Origin: Hevea brasiliensis
Lineage: Eukaryota; Streptophyta; Magnoliopsida; Malpighiales; Euphorbiaceae
DNA: 64,000 nt
Direction of reading: 5' to 3'
Assembly: GCF_030052815.1 (NCBI RefSeq)
Contig: NC_079504.1
Location: 86,244,249 to 86,308,248, forward strand
Shown here: positions 35,261 to 47,477 of the stretch, in pieces
Layout of the letters: every line of letters begins with the position of its first letter
Position numbering within the stretch: position 1 is the first letter of the stretch
Notes under the pieces: generated by a model
What the model saw: only the letters and a program-made list of their open reading frames with translations
What the model was told of the DNA's origin: nothing
The model's database searches: none
Made by a program: the position numbers and the translations under genes

Positions 35261-36827
35261 TGTCACACCCTACACTCTCGTAAGATGTAACATGATCCCG
35301 TAGTACACGTAATGAATTACCGTACTTCGCCTACCGATAACCCATTAGATATACTACAAGGGATTTTAAAACAATTTTTGTGAAATTTAAATCATCGATT
35401 AAAATCTGGTGTTATAAAATTTTTAAAAATTTCGACAGAGTTCTGGCTATATTTTGAGAAAATAATTCTTCAAACCTGAAAAAGAAAACACTCCCAATAT
35501 GTTTTCTCAAATACAACTCCAAGAAACTTCATTTCATCTCACAATTCAATCTCAATAATCAATCATTTCATTTTCAAACCAACCTCATCATAAAAGAAAC
35601 ATTTCATTGATTATAAGACTCAAAAATTAATATTACAAAACTATTCAGGTAAATGAAACCTCAAATTTACATTTACAATAATTTACATTTAATTACATAG
35701 AAAAATATTTTACAAGAGTTTTTATACAACTGCTCAAATAATTTACATACATATTATTACATGCATACATCAAAACCTGTGTACATGGGTGTACCTGGAG
35801 CTGATCTGAATGTCCCTTCAAAGAAGCTTACTTAATTGCTCTATGCTCTTTTCACCTGCGACAGCATACAAAGCTATCACTGAGCAGTGAACTCAGTGGT
35901 GCACAACTATAACTTAAAACATAGTTCAATATACCTTAGCAAAATTTCAGCAAATAATTTGGAAATCACGATACTCATCAAATTCCAAAAATCAAATTAT
36001 TCATTGCCAATAACATAAATCATTTGTATGAAATGACTTTGATCACGAAATTCAATTTATCAAATCACAACTAAACATTTAAGGTAATTTCAACAAAATC
36101 AATTATATATAAATCATAATTGAAATCACAATTTTTTACTATTCAAAACCATTATTTATCTCACTAACTATGCAAGAATAATCCGCAAGGGCCATCTTCG
36201 GGGTGATTCTAACTCCTTATGGTTAGGGAGGTCGAATCAGATTCTAACTCCCTATGGTCGGGGAGGTCGAATCATCGTGCACAGTACACATCACAATAAT
36301 GAATCTTCCGAAAGGGCCATAACATAAAAACTTAGATCTAACCTCTAATAAGAGGAGAATCTAAGCCTGTGCACATACCATGGTAATCAAAACACAACTA
36401 ACTCCATCGTCTTCTCATCAAATGAGAGAGATGGGTAATAACCTAGTCAAGCATCTATAGTAAGATATAAAACAATATCATAATCCTTTTAGTGAGTATA
36501 AATCACAATACAATTCGATTCAAAGTCAATTCCAATATCCAATAATTTTTATGCTCATCACAATTCAAATCATAAATTTGCATTTTTCCATGCAAATTGC
36601 CCATCACAATTCAAAATATGTTCTATCACAATTTTCCAAAACATAATTTATTCAATCCACAACAATGCTTGTTAAACATAATACATAAGAAAAATATGCC
36701 ATTTAATCATATGAAATATTCAGAATAAAATCAATTAAAAACTAGTTGTGCACCAACCTCTGATAAATGCCTCTTGGCTCTGACTCAGTGTTTCCTTCCC
36801 CTTCCCTGAGTCTTTGCTAACTGAAAC
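35261..36827 (-). repeat. Tekay LTR 3' part, minus strand, interrupted
   Basis: Begins TGTCACACCCTAC at 35261 (LTR end reversed) after ACTAA, so the target duplication would be ACTAA. It aligns with the end half of the type A/B LTRs and is cut at 36827 by the 3' LTR of Tekay-2. The rest of this LTR should lie beyond the right edge. It preserves the empty target site (about 35850-35890) of the ATACA insertion seen at 11053-15182. No gene. Confidence 0.85.
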
Positions 36828-39800
36828 TGCAACACCCCTCACCCGTCTACAATGTAGCCGAGCAAGGCATGCTACACGGCGTGCCAGAGCACTTAGTCTG
36901 TGATTATCACATTTTCTAAACTCAATTTGATTTTAAGAAGTCTTTATGTGCTATTCATAGCATACTTGTTCTATTTTCACACTTTAATAAAATCAGTTTT
37001 TTTAAAATGGTAATAAAAATTTGGCAAGGTGCCATCTGTATTTCGGAAAAACTGTCCTTCCAAACCTGTTGAAAACAGTTTAATATGATAATATCAAAAT
37101 CTCAAATATTTCACAGTCTCTATTTCTCAGTAAAGTCAATAGACTTCTACAGTCATTAAACAGTTCCATAATACAGTCCATAATAATTCAAATATATCCA
37201 GAAAATTTTCATGTTATTTAATATGTACAAGATATTATAAACTTTAAAGCTTTCATAATATTACAAAATAAAAGGCCGAATTTCAAAGATACAACAAAAG
37301 TACAAAATAAAAGATATCCTAAGTCCTACCATGTATGCAATGCAGTGCAAATAACTCTGGACTCCTGTGCAGATCTGATGTCTCACCCGGTCGTACGTCT
37401 GCTGGGCTCCCCAGCTGTGTCTCCAATACTTACGCGTTACAAAAGCAACGCGCTAAGCAATTTTGCTTAGTGGTGACAATTATAAAGAAATATACACTAA
37501 AATAAAGTAAATAAAGTGTTTACGAATTTTTGGTGGTGCTGTATGTCAGTAGACTGGATTTAGGTATTTGAATTTAATAGTACTTGAATTACTGCCCGTG
37601 TAGCCTATATACTGACCAGACTGGATAAACGGATATACTGGCACTGGGTATCTAGTACCTCGGGCCATCACACCATCGGTGACAAAGTGTCTCCCGATGT
37701 GCAATTAGTGTGACTAAGAAGCCATATAGTCAATCTGGCGATATGCCAAGAATAAATACACAATATGTATAGCCGTAGGCTATTAAAGTCATAGTGCAGC
37801 ATAATAAGCCGTAGAAACACAGTATGGCATGAAGTCATTTACAGAACAGCTGTCAGAATCCTATTGGCATGCCAACCTATCCATACTAGTCAACTAGACA
37901 AACTAGGGTACATTATAAATTAATTATTTAATTCTTCAATTTTTGGAGTTTACTAACTATTATATAATTCAGAAGTCAATGCATATGTTGACCTTTTTTA
38001 GGTAATATGGATAAGTTGTTTCTAGCATCAATATGTCACAATTTATATCTCAATATGCTGCCAATATAGTGCAATTTACCATTTTTACAAGTTGGCATTC
38101 ATTGCCAAAAATGCTTCAAGCATCATTGTATGTAAGATGTCAAATTCTTAATTTTTGTGTGCTAGATTGATCTAGCTTAAAGTCCTATTTCTCTTAGTTT
38201 TTAGCTTCTGGTCAAAGAAGAAAAATTGTAGCTCTATGTCTTATTGCATGCGGGGCAAAATTTCAGGTCATTCTGAGTTGTATAGACCAAGATATGGTCA
38301 ATTTACTAAAGCTGGACAGATTGCACCTTTAGTGCAAAATTTGGTCAATTTTTAGGTCACTTTTGGTTCGGCAGTTTTTGTACCCGAACTTGTGCAAGTC
38401 ATTTGACTTGGTTCTGGCCATTTTTGGGCTTTGGTGCCTTCATAAGAATTGTAGATCTATGTCTAAACTAACCATGGTAAAAATTTCATGTCAATTGGAC
38501 TGTTTTGAGTGAGTTATGGTCATCCCAAGGACTACTGTTCATATGGTCAAAAATCTGGGATGCAAGGTTGCTAATCCGGATTTGGTCATTTTTAAGGTCA
38601 GTTTCTAGGCAAAATTTTGGCAACATTTCTACATAAAAGTTAGCCTGTTTTGTGTCTAGTTTGAAGCCTCATTGGCCTCATACCAATTGGGTTCATAGTT
38701 TGGCACTTATGGCCTAATTTAGGTACTGCCTTCGATACACAACCTACACAAAGCACATACACTTCCAATTTGATATTCCTTCTCCTCCTCATTACTTCAA
38801 TATTCAATCAATAACACTTCCATATATATATTGTACACAATTCCAGCAAAAATTTTGGGCAGAATATTCAAGTGCTCAATGCACACAATTCACCATTAAG
38901 TTAAACATTCACTTCCACCAAAATTCAACATATCTCAATGTCAATATTACACATACACTTCAACATAATCATACTTCAATATCACTTACACTTGCTGCCC
39001 ACAATTTAACATTAGCATATTTCATTAATAACTACATGTTCACAGACAAATTCATGGTTTAATAGGCTACCAAACATGGTAGTTAGCCCAAAGCATTAAG
39101 GTTCCATTACACACCCTTAATTCAAGCACTACATGCACATACTTAGATTTTAACTTACTACTTCCTCCATTTAAGTTAACTTAGTTTCCATCCATTATAG
39201 ATAAGAAAAATTCAACTACAACATATATTCATGGCTGCCAAAAATGGACCATTTCATTTCTCAAGATTTTCTTCATTTCTCTTAACCAAAATACTCACCT
39301 CAACCTAAACACAAGGTTTACTAAAGCAAGGGAAAGGTTTTGGACACTTACCACTTTTGAAGCTTATCAAAACTTCACCAAATCTTGTTTTCCTTGTTGC
39401 CAATATCTTCCCCAAGGTAAGTAGGCAAGCTTTAATGAAGGAATCAAGAGGAAAGGATGGCTTGATCAATGGTGCATGGTGATGGAGGGAGTTTGGCCAT
39501 GGTGGACTTCCATGGAGGTTTTGGGAGGATCAATTCGGCTGGTCATTTGGGAGGAAGAAGATGGACTGAATTTCTGTCCAAAATGACTTAATTAAGTGTC
39601 CCAAGACTTGAGTTATTGGAGCACTCACTTTAACTTAATGTTTAATTATTCCAATTTTCCTAAATTGCACATTTATCTCATTTCCTTCACTATTTACATA
39701 ATGTACCACCATTTAATTTTTTCATGACATTTATAATGTGTAATATCATTTATTTTTAATGGACATTGAGGTCAAAAGGCAACTCTAGGTGTCAAATAAC

Positions 39801-40224
39801 CAAAATACCCCACTTCGGGTTATATTCCCGATTTTTCGATAACACCAATTTTTGTCTGTTTCTCGATTTTTTGTTTTTCTTTGTACTAATTTATTAATTT
39901 TTCTTTGATATTTCTAGTGTTAATTACATTTCAATAAACCTTTATTTATGACTCAAAATTAAATTTCGAGGGTTCCCCTTGATCCGGATTGGCAACACCT
40001 TTCCAAAGGTGGTCACCATCAGTAGTCTTACTCGTTTAACTTAGCTTCATTTTCTCTCTTTCATTTTTCTTTGATTTTTCTTGTATTTTCTTTTTATTTA
40101 TTTCATCATTATATGTCTGTTCACTATCACCGAAGTGTAGTTTCAGACATCCTAACCTGCCTGGATTGTTATTTGGCCACTGGAGCAATAGAACGTATAG
40201 GATACGTACAGTGGGGATGTTACA
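36828..40224 (-). repeat. Tekay-2 3' LTR (3397 bp, type C)
   Basis: Minus-strand reading starts TGTAACATCCCC at 40224 and ends GAGGGGTGTTGCA at 36828. The end half matches 52616-53268. A diverged 5S-like block lies at 40005-40041. No gene; only AT-rich LTR sequence. Confidence 0.9.
40005..40041 (-). promoter_or_regulatory. 5S rRNA promoter-like block in LTR, diverged copy 8
   Basis: Reverse complement: AGTTAAACGAG, then TGATGGTGACC and GGAAAGG. Box C has lost one G; weakest of the eight. Confidence 0.35.
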
Positions 40225-40240
40225 ACTCTTCCCCTCTAAA
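40225..40240 (-). promoter_or_regulatory. Tekay-2 polypurine tract
   Basis: Minus strand: tttagaggggaagagt directly before the LTR start. Confidence 0.8.
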
Positions 40241-40674
40241 TAAAAATTTTGTCCTCGAAATTTACCTGATGTGAAGAGCTGAGGGAACTGTTGCCTCATT
40301 GTCTCCTCGCTCTCCCATGTTGCCTCTTCCGTGTTGTGGTGTCTCCATAGGATTTTCATTAGTGAAATTGTCTTGTTTCTGAGCTCTTTTACCTCTCGTG
40401 CAAAGATTTTAATTGGTTCTTCTTCATATGTCAGGTCAGGTTGTACCACAATTTCTTCTGCTGAGATAACATACGAAGGATCTGATCTATATCTTCTGAG
40501 CATCGAGACATGGAACACATTATGTATCTTGTCCAGCTCAGGTGGTAAGGCTAATCGGTAGGCTACTAGTCCCACATGTTCAATAACTTCATATGGGCCA
40601 ATGAACCTAGGGCTTAATTTTCCCTTTTTCCCGAATCTCAACACTTTCTTCCACGGTGATACTTTGAGAAATAC
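40241..40674 (-). pseudogene. pol: Tekay-2 integrase C-terminus and chromodomain-like tail
   Basis: Minus strand from the CRM insertion site: VFLKVSPWKKVLRFGKKGKLSPRFIGPYEV, FHVSMLRRYRSDPSYV, EEPIKIFAREVKELRNK, then QLF. The frame does not stop at the usual place. It is open from 40644 down to 40036, through the polypurine tract and about 60 codons into the 3' LTR, whereas Tekay-1 stops two codons after QLF. The added tail is probably meaningless read-through. The 5' side continues at 48300 beyond the CRM element. Confidence 0.85.
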
Positions 40675-41496
40675 TGATGTGAACCTTCAAGCAATTGGTA
40701 ACTTGAAAACCCACATTCAAGAATTAAATGAACAATATGGAAAGCACCAAATCAAGATGTATGAATTTGATTCTTTGAACCAGCACAATCAGATTGTTGT
40801 GTAATTCAAAGAAAATATCAGAAATTGGATTCTTGACCTAATTCATATGGAGAATGAATAAACCAAGAATATTATGCACATTAAACCTTGCAAGATAGAA
40901 ATCTCAGCAAGTTAATGAGCTTCACAAGAACAAAGGCAACAACCAATTTACTCACTAAAGGAGCAGAAACAATCTTTCATTAATATTCAAAGTGTGTCCT
41001 CCACTCTCTCATTACACTTGTATTTATAGCCTCTTGGCTTCAAAGCTAAAGACAAAAATATCCCTACTTTAGTAACAGTTGTAAGGAGCTTTAAGTCCAA
41101 ACAAAAATTAATCTATCAAAAGACTAAAAACTCCTTACAAAAAGTAAATTTAATACAGCAGCAAGTAAGGGCATTTAAGTTCAAAAGAGAGGTGGTTATA
41201 ACAGCAAGGAATATTCCTTGAAAAAGGTGCCAACAGATACATGTACATGGGTTGGATCTGGTGCATGCATGTCTATAGGTTATTCCATGTAATCTAATGC
41301 TCCACATGACACCTAGTCACTTCCAAGCATAATTTTCACCAAATTTAATCCTTTATATTTTTCTTCATGCCATTCCAGCTTATACTCCTTGCTCCTTATG
41401 ATTTCACAAATTAAATTCTGAAGTGATTTAGCTCTAGCTCTAGTAATTGGACCTTGGATGAAATCCTTTGGCATGGATGTAGCTTGATTCTCATCA
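40675..41496 (-). repeat. CRM-like 3' LTR (822 bp), holds the end of pol
   Basis: Minus-strand start TGATGAGAATCAAGC at 41496, end TTCACATCA at 40675. The pol frame runs 61 codons into it and stops at 41313. TATA-like GCTATAAATA lies on the minus strand at 41021-41030. Confidence 0.93.
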
Positions 41497-42600
41497 TTCC
41501 CCTCCGCTTCAAAAGGATTCATCCTCAAATCTGTTCCTGCATCAATATAAGGAGATAAATCAGTAGCATTGAAGGTGGCACTGACATTATTCTCACCGGG
41601 CAGGTTTATTTTGTAAGCGTTATCATTAATTTTGGTCAGCACTTGGAAAGGTCCATCACATCTTGGTTGTAATTTTGATTTCCTTCTAGAGGGAAACCTT
41701 TCTTTGCGCAAGTGAACCCATACCCAATTTCCAGGTTGAAATGTAACTTTCTTCCTTCCATTGTTGGCTTGACTAGCATATTTTTCATTTTTCTTTTCAA
41801 TTTGAAGCTTGGCTTGTTCATGGATTTTCTTCACCAATTCTGCTTTTCTTTTTCCATCTAAACTAGCAAGCCTGCTCACAGCAAAGGTAAAAGATCCAAA
41901 GGAGTTGAAGGATTGAAACCATACACAATTTCAAATGGAGAATAGCCAGTAGAAGAATGCACATTTCTATTGTATGCAAATTCAACAAGTGGAATGCAAT
42001 CTTCCCATGACTTCAAATTTTGCTTAACCACAGCACGCAAAAGGGTAGTTGGTGTCCTATTTACCACTTCAGTTTGACCATCGGTTTGTGGGTGACAAGT
42101 GGTGGAAAATAATAACTTGGTGCCCAATTTTCCCCACAAAACCTTCCAAAAGTGACTGAGGAATTTAACATCCCTATCACTATGCCATGCAACCTAACAA
42201 TATCTTTAAAGAATAAATTTGCAACATTTGTAGCATCATCAGTTTTATGGCATGGAATAAAATGTGCCATTTTGAAAACTCACAACAACAACAAAAATTG
42301 AATCATGGCCTTGTTTAGACCTAGGTAATCCCAACACAAAATCCATAGACAAATGAACCCAAGGATCACTAGGGGTAGGCAAAGGTGTATACAAACCTTG
42401 TGGCAAAACTCTAGATTTAGCCTTAGCACACACAATGCACCTAACACATACTCTTTCAACATCTCTTTTCATATTCGGCCAATAAAAATGTTCCTTCAAT
42501 ACATCTAAAGTTTTGGCAACACCAAAATGACCCATTAATCCACCAAAGATGAGACTCATTCACAAGTAATTCACGCATGGAACTCTTAGGCACACACAAT
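41313..42600 (-). pseudogene. pol: CRM-like integrase, decayed, overlapping the 3' LTR
   Basis: Pieces in order on the minus strand: zinc region with CVRCIVCAKAKS, first Asp at LSMDFVLGLPR (about 42350), VVVSFQN with shifted frame, [22 protein letters not shown] (Glu region), [14 protein letters not shown], then a 188-codon open frame (41313-41879) holding WVWVHLRKERFPSRRKSKL, DGPFQVLTKINDNAYKI and ATDLSPY. The last 61 codons (from DENQATSMP) lie inside the LTR and include PITRARAKSLQ. At least four frameshifts or stops break the upper part. Confidence 0.82.
41497..41512 (-). promoter_or_regulatory. CRM-like polypurine tract inside pol
   Basis: Minus strand tgaagcggaggggaa ends exactly at the LTR start and is simultaneously read as integrase codons (EAEGN). 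Confidence 0.8.
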
Positions 42601-43920
42601 CTATTTTCTAAACAAATATCCATCATGCCTATAAAACTTCTCAAAAGCATTCTTTTCACAAGCTGCATACACTCTAGCAAAGTCATCATCTTCAGCATAT
42701 AATTCTTTCACATATTCGAATCCTAATAACTTTGCATCAAGAAGGGCAAAAAGGTTATACCTTCGAGATAAGGCATCAGCCACCACATTTTCTTTCCCAT
42801 GTTTGTATTGAATCACATATGGGAAGGTCTCAAGGAACTCAACCCATTTTGCATGATGCCTACTCAACTTATTTTGCCCCTTGATATGCTTCAATGACTC
42901 ATGATCTGTGTGGATGACAAATTGCTTTGGCCAAAGGTAATGTTGCCATGTTTCCAAGGCACGTACCAATGCATACAACTCCTTGTCATATGTAGAATAG
43001 TTTAAAGCTGCTCCATTAAGCTTCTCACTAAAGTATGCTATTGGTCTCTTTTTCTGCATTAAAATGGCTCCAATACCTACACCTGATGCGTCACACTCAA
43101 TCTCAAAAGTCTTAGAAAAATCAGGTAAAGCCAACACAGGAGCGGAACATAACATGTCTTTAATTTTGTGAAAAGCATCATCTTGTTTCTGTTCCCAAAC
43201 AAAATTAACATTCTTTTTGACAAGATCATTCCATGGTGCTGCAATGGTACTGGAATTCTTAATAAATCTTCTATAGAAACTAGCTAGTCCATGGAAACTA
43301 TGCACTTCAGATGCAGACTTTGGAGTGGGCCAATCTCTAATAGCTCTAATTTTTTCATCATCGACTTCAACACCATTAGCACTAATGACAAATCCTAAAA
43401 AGACAACCTTTTCCATGCAAAATGAACATTTCTTCAAGTTAGCATATAATTTTTCCTTTCTTAACACATTGAATACAAATCTTAAATGATGCATATGTTC
43501 ATTCATGCCTCATCAGAACCGATATATCATCAAAATAAACAACAACACATTTTCTAATAAAAGCACGCAACACATGAGTCATCAATCTCATAAAAGTGCT
43601 AGGAGCATTAGTTAGCCCAAAAGGCATCACTAACCACTCATATAGTCCATGCTTTGTTTTAAATGCAGTCTTCCATTCATCACCTACTTTTATGCGAATT
43701 TGATGATATCCGCTTTTCAAGTCAATTTTGGTAAACACACAAGCACCACAAAGTTCATCCAACATATCATCCAATCTAGGTATAGGGTGGCAATACTTTA
43801 CAATGATTTTGTTGACCGCCCTACAATCCACACACATGCGCCATGTGCCATCTTTCTTTGGTACCAAAAGGATGGGTACAAAGACAAGGGCTCATACTTT
43901 CTCTTACATAACCCTTAGCT
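42601..43920 (-). pseudogene. pol: CRM-like reverse transcriptase and RNase H, decayed
   Basis: 43867-43499: [48 protein letters not shown] and catalytic YFDD, then a frameshift just after (YFDDISVL). 43506-42601: a 301-codon open frame continues with [18 protein letters not shown], then RNase H ([47 protein letters not shown]) and [11 protein letters not shown] stretch upstream of 43867 is needed for the start of the domain and is in another frame. Confidence 0.85.
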
Positions 43921-44011
43921 AGCAATTCCTCAACTTGCCTTTGTAATTCTTTGGTTTCTTCAGGTTAGTTCTATAGGTCGGACGGTTGGGAATAACTACC
44001 TGTGTACAAAA

Positions 44012-45148
44012 TCAACTGTGCTCAATCCCTCGAATAGGTGGTAGTCCAGCTGGCATCTCCTCAGGTAGCACATCCTCATATTCCTGCAAAAGGGAGACAA
44101 CAACACTAGGCAAATTGGGTTCAAGGTCAGATGTGGATAAACAAGAGTCCTTAAACACAATTAATAATATTTGCTTGTTGGAAAACATGGCATTCCTCAC
44201 ATCTCTTCCTTTAGCATACAAGCTTAATTTTCTCTTCCCTCTTCTCGCATGCCTCTCCTTTTGCACCGAAGATTCACCTTTTTCAAGCACTCTTGGAATG
44301 TTTTCTTTACTGTCTTTTCTTTCCTCATAACCACCCTTGTCTTGCTCACTCATAACATTTTCACTCAATTTCTTCTCACTCCTTTTCTTCTCTGCTCTCT
44401 TTTCGGCCACTCTTTATTTTACCTCACCCATTGCTTGCTTAAGCCTTGTTTGGTCTTCATAAATCTGTTTTGGTGTCATAGGTGCCAAAATGATTTTCCT
44501 TCCATTCATTTCAAAAGAATACCTATTTTTACACCCATCATGGATCACCTTTCTATCAAATTGCCATGGTCGGCCAAGTAATAAATGGCCAGCTTGCATT
44601 GGAACCACGTCACACATAACCTCATCTTGATACTTTCTTATTGCAAAGGAAATCATCACTCGTTTTTTTACTTTCACCTCACCGCATTCATTCAACCACT
44701 GCAATTTATAGGGTCTAGGGTGTTTCAAAGTCCTCAACCCTAATCTCCGTACCAAAATAGTACTAGCAACATTGGCACAACTTCCCCCATCAATGATGAC
44801 ACTATAAGCTTTGTCTTGGATAAGACACCTCGTATGAAAAATTGTTTCTCTTTGCAATTCATCACCAACATCCTCCTTTACTTGAGTGTTTAATGCTCTC
44901 ATAATCACTAGAGCACTTCCTTCAGCGGCATATTCTACCTCTGCATCCTCCTCCCCTGAAGATGTGGAATCACTCACAATTTCCTTCTCCGTTTCTATCT
45001 CACCATTATCTCTCATGACCATGGCTCTCTTGTTAGGGCATTGAGAAGCTATATGTCCACTGCCCAAACACCTAAAACACTTCACATCTCTATTTCGGGT
45101 AGTAGTTGCAACCTCCTTTCCTTTACTTTCTACAAATTTCTTCTCCAC
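44012..45148 (-). pseudogene. pol: CRM-like gag zinc knuckle, protease and linker
   Basis: 45148-44414 (244 codons): CCHC knuckle CFRCLGSGHIASQC, acidic linker, then a protease with active site IIDGGSCANVAS, the DGGS form used in this group of elements. Stop at 44414. 44410-44012 follows in a new frame: a highly charged linker, then EDVLPEEMPAGLPPIRGIEH, the conserved entry to reverse transcriptase. Break points near 44412 and 44010. Confidence 0.82.
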
Positions 45149-46102
45149 CTTCTTTTCATTTTCCTCATTTTTCTTATAGTTGCTATGACCTTTTCCCTAT
45201 CCTCCTTCGTCCAGTTAGACTTCTAAGATGAAGAAGTACCTGCATTTCCTCCAAATTTTGACTTGCTTTTAAGTTGCCTTTCTACCTTCATAGCCATGTG
45301 GACCATATCCTCCAACTCAACATAGTGATGTAACTCAACAATATGAGCAATCTCCTTGTTTAGCCCATTCAAGAATCTAGCCATGGTGGCTTCTCTATCC
45401 TCCTCTACATTTGCTCTGATCATAGCAATTTCCATTTCTTTATGATAATCTTCAACACTTTTAGAACCTTGAGTCAATCTTTGTAACCTCTGATGTAGCT
45501 CTCTATAGTAATGTCTAGGAACAAATATACTTATCATTATATATTTATCTCACACCAGGTTGCAATTGATTGCTCATAATTTCTCCTTCTACTAATCAAC
45601 ACTTGATACAACCATACCATAGCATAATCAGAAATTCTACTGCTAACTTTACTTTCTTCTCCTCGAATAGTGATGACAATCAAACACACTTCTACCTTCC
45701 TTTCCCATTCTAGATACACATCCGATCATTTTTCCCTTGGAAAGAAGGGATGCTCATTTTAATACTTTTGATATTGTCATCTACCCTATTCCTCTCTCTT
45801 CCTCTCTTCTCATCCTCCTATCCCCATTCCTCCTATCTTTAGCTCTTCTCTCATACCTACCCTCCTAGGTCTTTCAACCTCAAAATCATAGTTATCAACC
45901 TCATCTTCATCGATTCAACTACTGGAGGTACAAGATCCCTCCTATTTGGCCTTCTCTCATTTTGCCTATCTCTTTGCTCTAATCTTTCCAACCTATCTAT
46001 GATTCCATTGCACACAACATTCATTCTTTCAAATTGTTGTCCGACACTGCATGTAGAATGGATTTTCACCTTCCCCTCACTACCATCACCCCTTCTAGAC
46101 AT
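45149..46102 (-). pseudogene. gag: CRM-like gag, decayed
   Basis: Likely start ATG at 46102 (MSRRGDGSEGKVK), chosen over the upstream ATG at 46150 because RRGDG-type starts follow the leader. A coiled coil-like IDRLERLEQRDRQNERR precedes a frameshift near 45945. The core is spread over two further open pieces (45719-45537 with DVYLEWERKVE lying just upstream; 45537-45223 with VPRHYYRELHQRLQRLTQGS and VEDYHKEMEIAMIRAN). Non-functional. Confidence 0.78.
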
Positions 46103-47461
46103 GTTTTCGGACACTGCAAGAAAATGGTTAGTGTAAAGAAAACACCTCACTCACTCCCTTACGTGTTTACACTCAACAGGGACACTCCACTCGTGTTTAA
46201 CTCAACAAGGCTTTTCCTCTTATGAACTCACCACTCTGTGCCTTTTACCTCTCTTGGCTATGTCCACAAGTTCTTATCAAACTCAAGTAACTCAAACCAA
46301 GATTGTACTCACAAAAATTTAACCCACAATAAAATTCTTGAACGTGACGGATCAAAATGAGTAAAAAAGCAATAATGTGACTCAAGAAATCAAGAAAAGA
46401 AAAGCTCAAGTATGGAAATGTAATGCAATAAGGAATCAAGAAAGAAGACACCAAAATAAAAGAGTAGTAAGCTGGAAAAGAGACAACCTAAAGAAGAGAT
46501 ATCAAGCTTAAATATCCAAGTTTGCCACCAACTTATCACAATTACCAGCAGTTCACACAATACACTAAGAATTGCATAAATTTAGGATCACCAAGAAAAC
46601 GAGTGTATTTTGATCTGAAATTGAGAAGGCAAATGCAATCCAGTACTGACTAATTGCTGCTAGAATTTCAGGCTTTTCTTGACAGGTTTACTATGTAAAC
46701 CAAATTTAATCTTGTCTGCCGCAAAATTTTGTTCCCCACACAAACGGTTAAATTTTGAGTTGAGATTTAATTTGAGAATAGCTCAAATGTGGCAAAAACA
46801 ACCTGTAAATTTTTAGGAATTTCTGGGCTGATTTGCTATGTGAACTTAATTTGATCGGGTCTGCCGTAAAATTTTGGTTCCCCACACAAACGGATGAATT
46901 TTAAGCTGAAATTTAATTTTGGAACTACTGATATGGGGTATAAACACCCTGTAAAATTTCAGGAATTTTTGGGTCTATTTAACCCAAAATCGTTCAGAGT
47001 GGAAAAAGCGAATCCATATAGCCGACCCCAAATTTTTGGGATAAAGGCTTAGTTGAGTTGAGTTGAGTTGAGTTGCTGTGTGAACTTGATTTGATCGGGT
47101 GGGTCTGCCGCAAAATTTTGGTTCAGCAGGCAAACAATATCAAACCACCCCCAAAATTTACACCCAACGTCTTAAACACACCCAAATAATGCTGGAACAA
47201 TTTCAGGCCAAATTGGTAAGTCGAACTCAATGACCCAAATAATTTCTCATGCTTGATATCAAAATGAAGGAAGCAAGATGGATAGCTAGAATAATGGCTT
47301 TGGCTTGATTAACCCAAAACCCTAAGACAAACTCAACAAAACAAATTTTTAAACAAACAGGTCAAACTAAACCCCAAGAGCCAAACAACAACTATGAAGA
47401 AGGTAACAAACACAAAGAATAAGAAGCAAATAGAGAATCTACCTTGTTTGGACGTCCCTTT
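46103..47461 (-). other. CRM-like leader with ~150-170 bp repeats
   Basis: Non-coding. Three imperfect units at about 46660-47160 share gaacttaatttgatcgggtc, tctgccgcaaaattttg and caggaatttctgg-type motifs; the third contains a SINE-like tail. The stretch 46103-46650 holds nothing I recognise. Confidence 0.7.
46981..47075 (+). mobile_element. SINE-like 3' end with (TTGAG)n tail
   Basis: gaatccatatagccgacccc, aaatttttgggataaaggctt, then four TTGAG repeats (47053-47075). This closely resembles the 3' end of plant tRNA-derived SINEs (GCCGACCCC...GGGATAAGGCTT plus a TTG-rich tail). Only ~95 bases are present, no 5' tRNA-like box A/B part, so it is 5'-truncated. It interrupts the third leader repeat unit. 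Confidence 0.7.
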
Positions 47462-47473
47462 GCTCTGATACCA
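47462..47473 (-). promoter_or_regulatory. CRM-like primer-binding site (initiator Met-tRNA)
   Basis: Minus strand TGGTATCAGAGC, 4 bases after the 5' LTR end. Confidence 0.9.
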
Positions 47474-47477
47474 AAAC

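Noticed and set aside
40675..41311. A 637-bp LTR for the CRM-like element, ending at TGTCATG
   Set aside because: Homology between the two copies continues another 185 bases to TGATGAG, where the polypurine tract and the AATAC duplication place the true boundary (822 bp).
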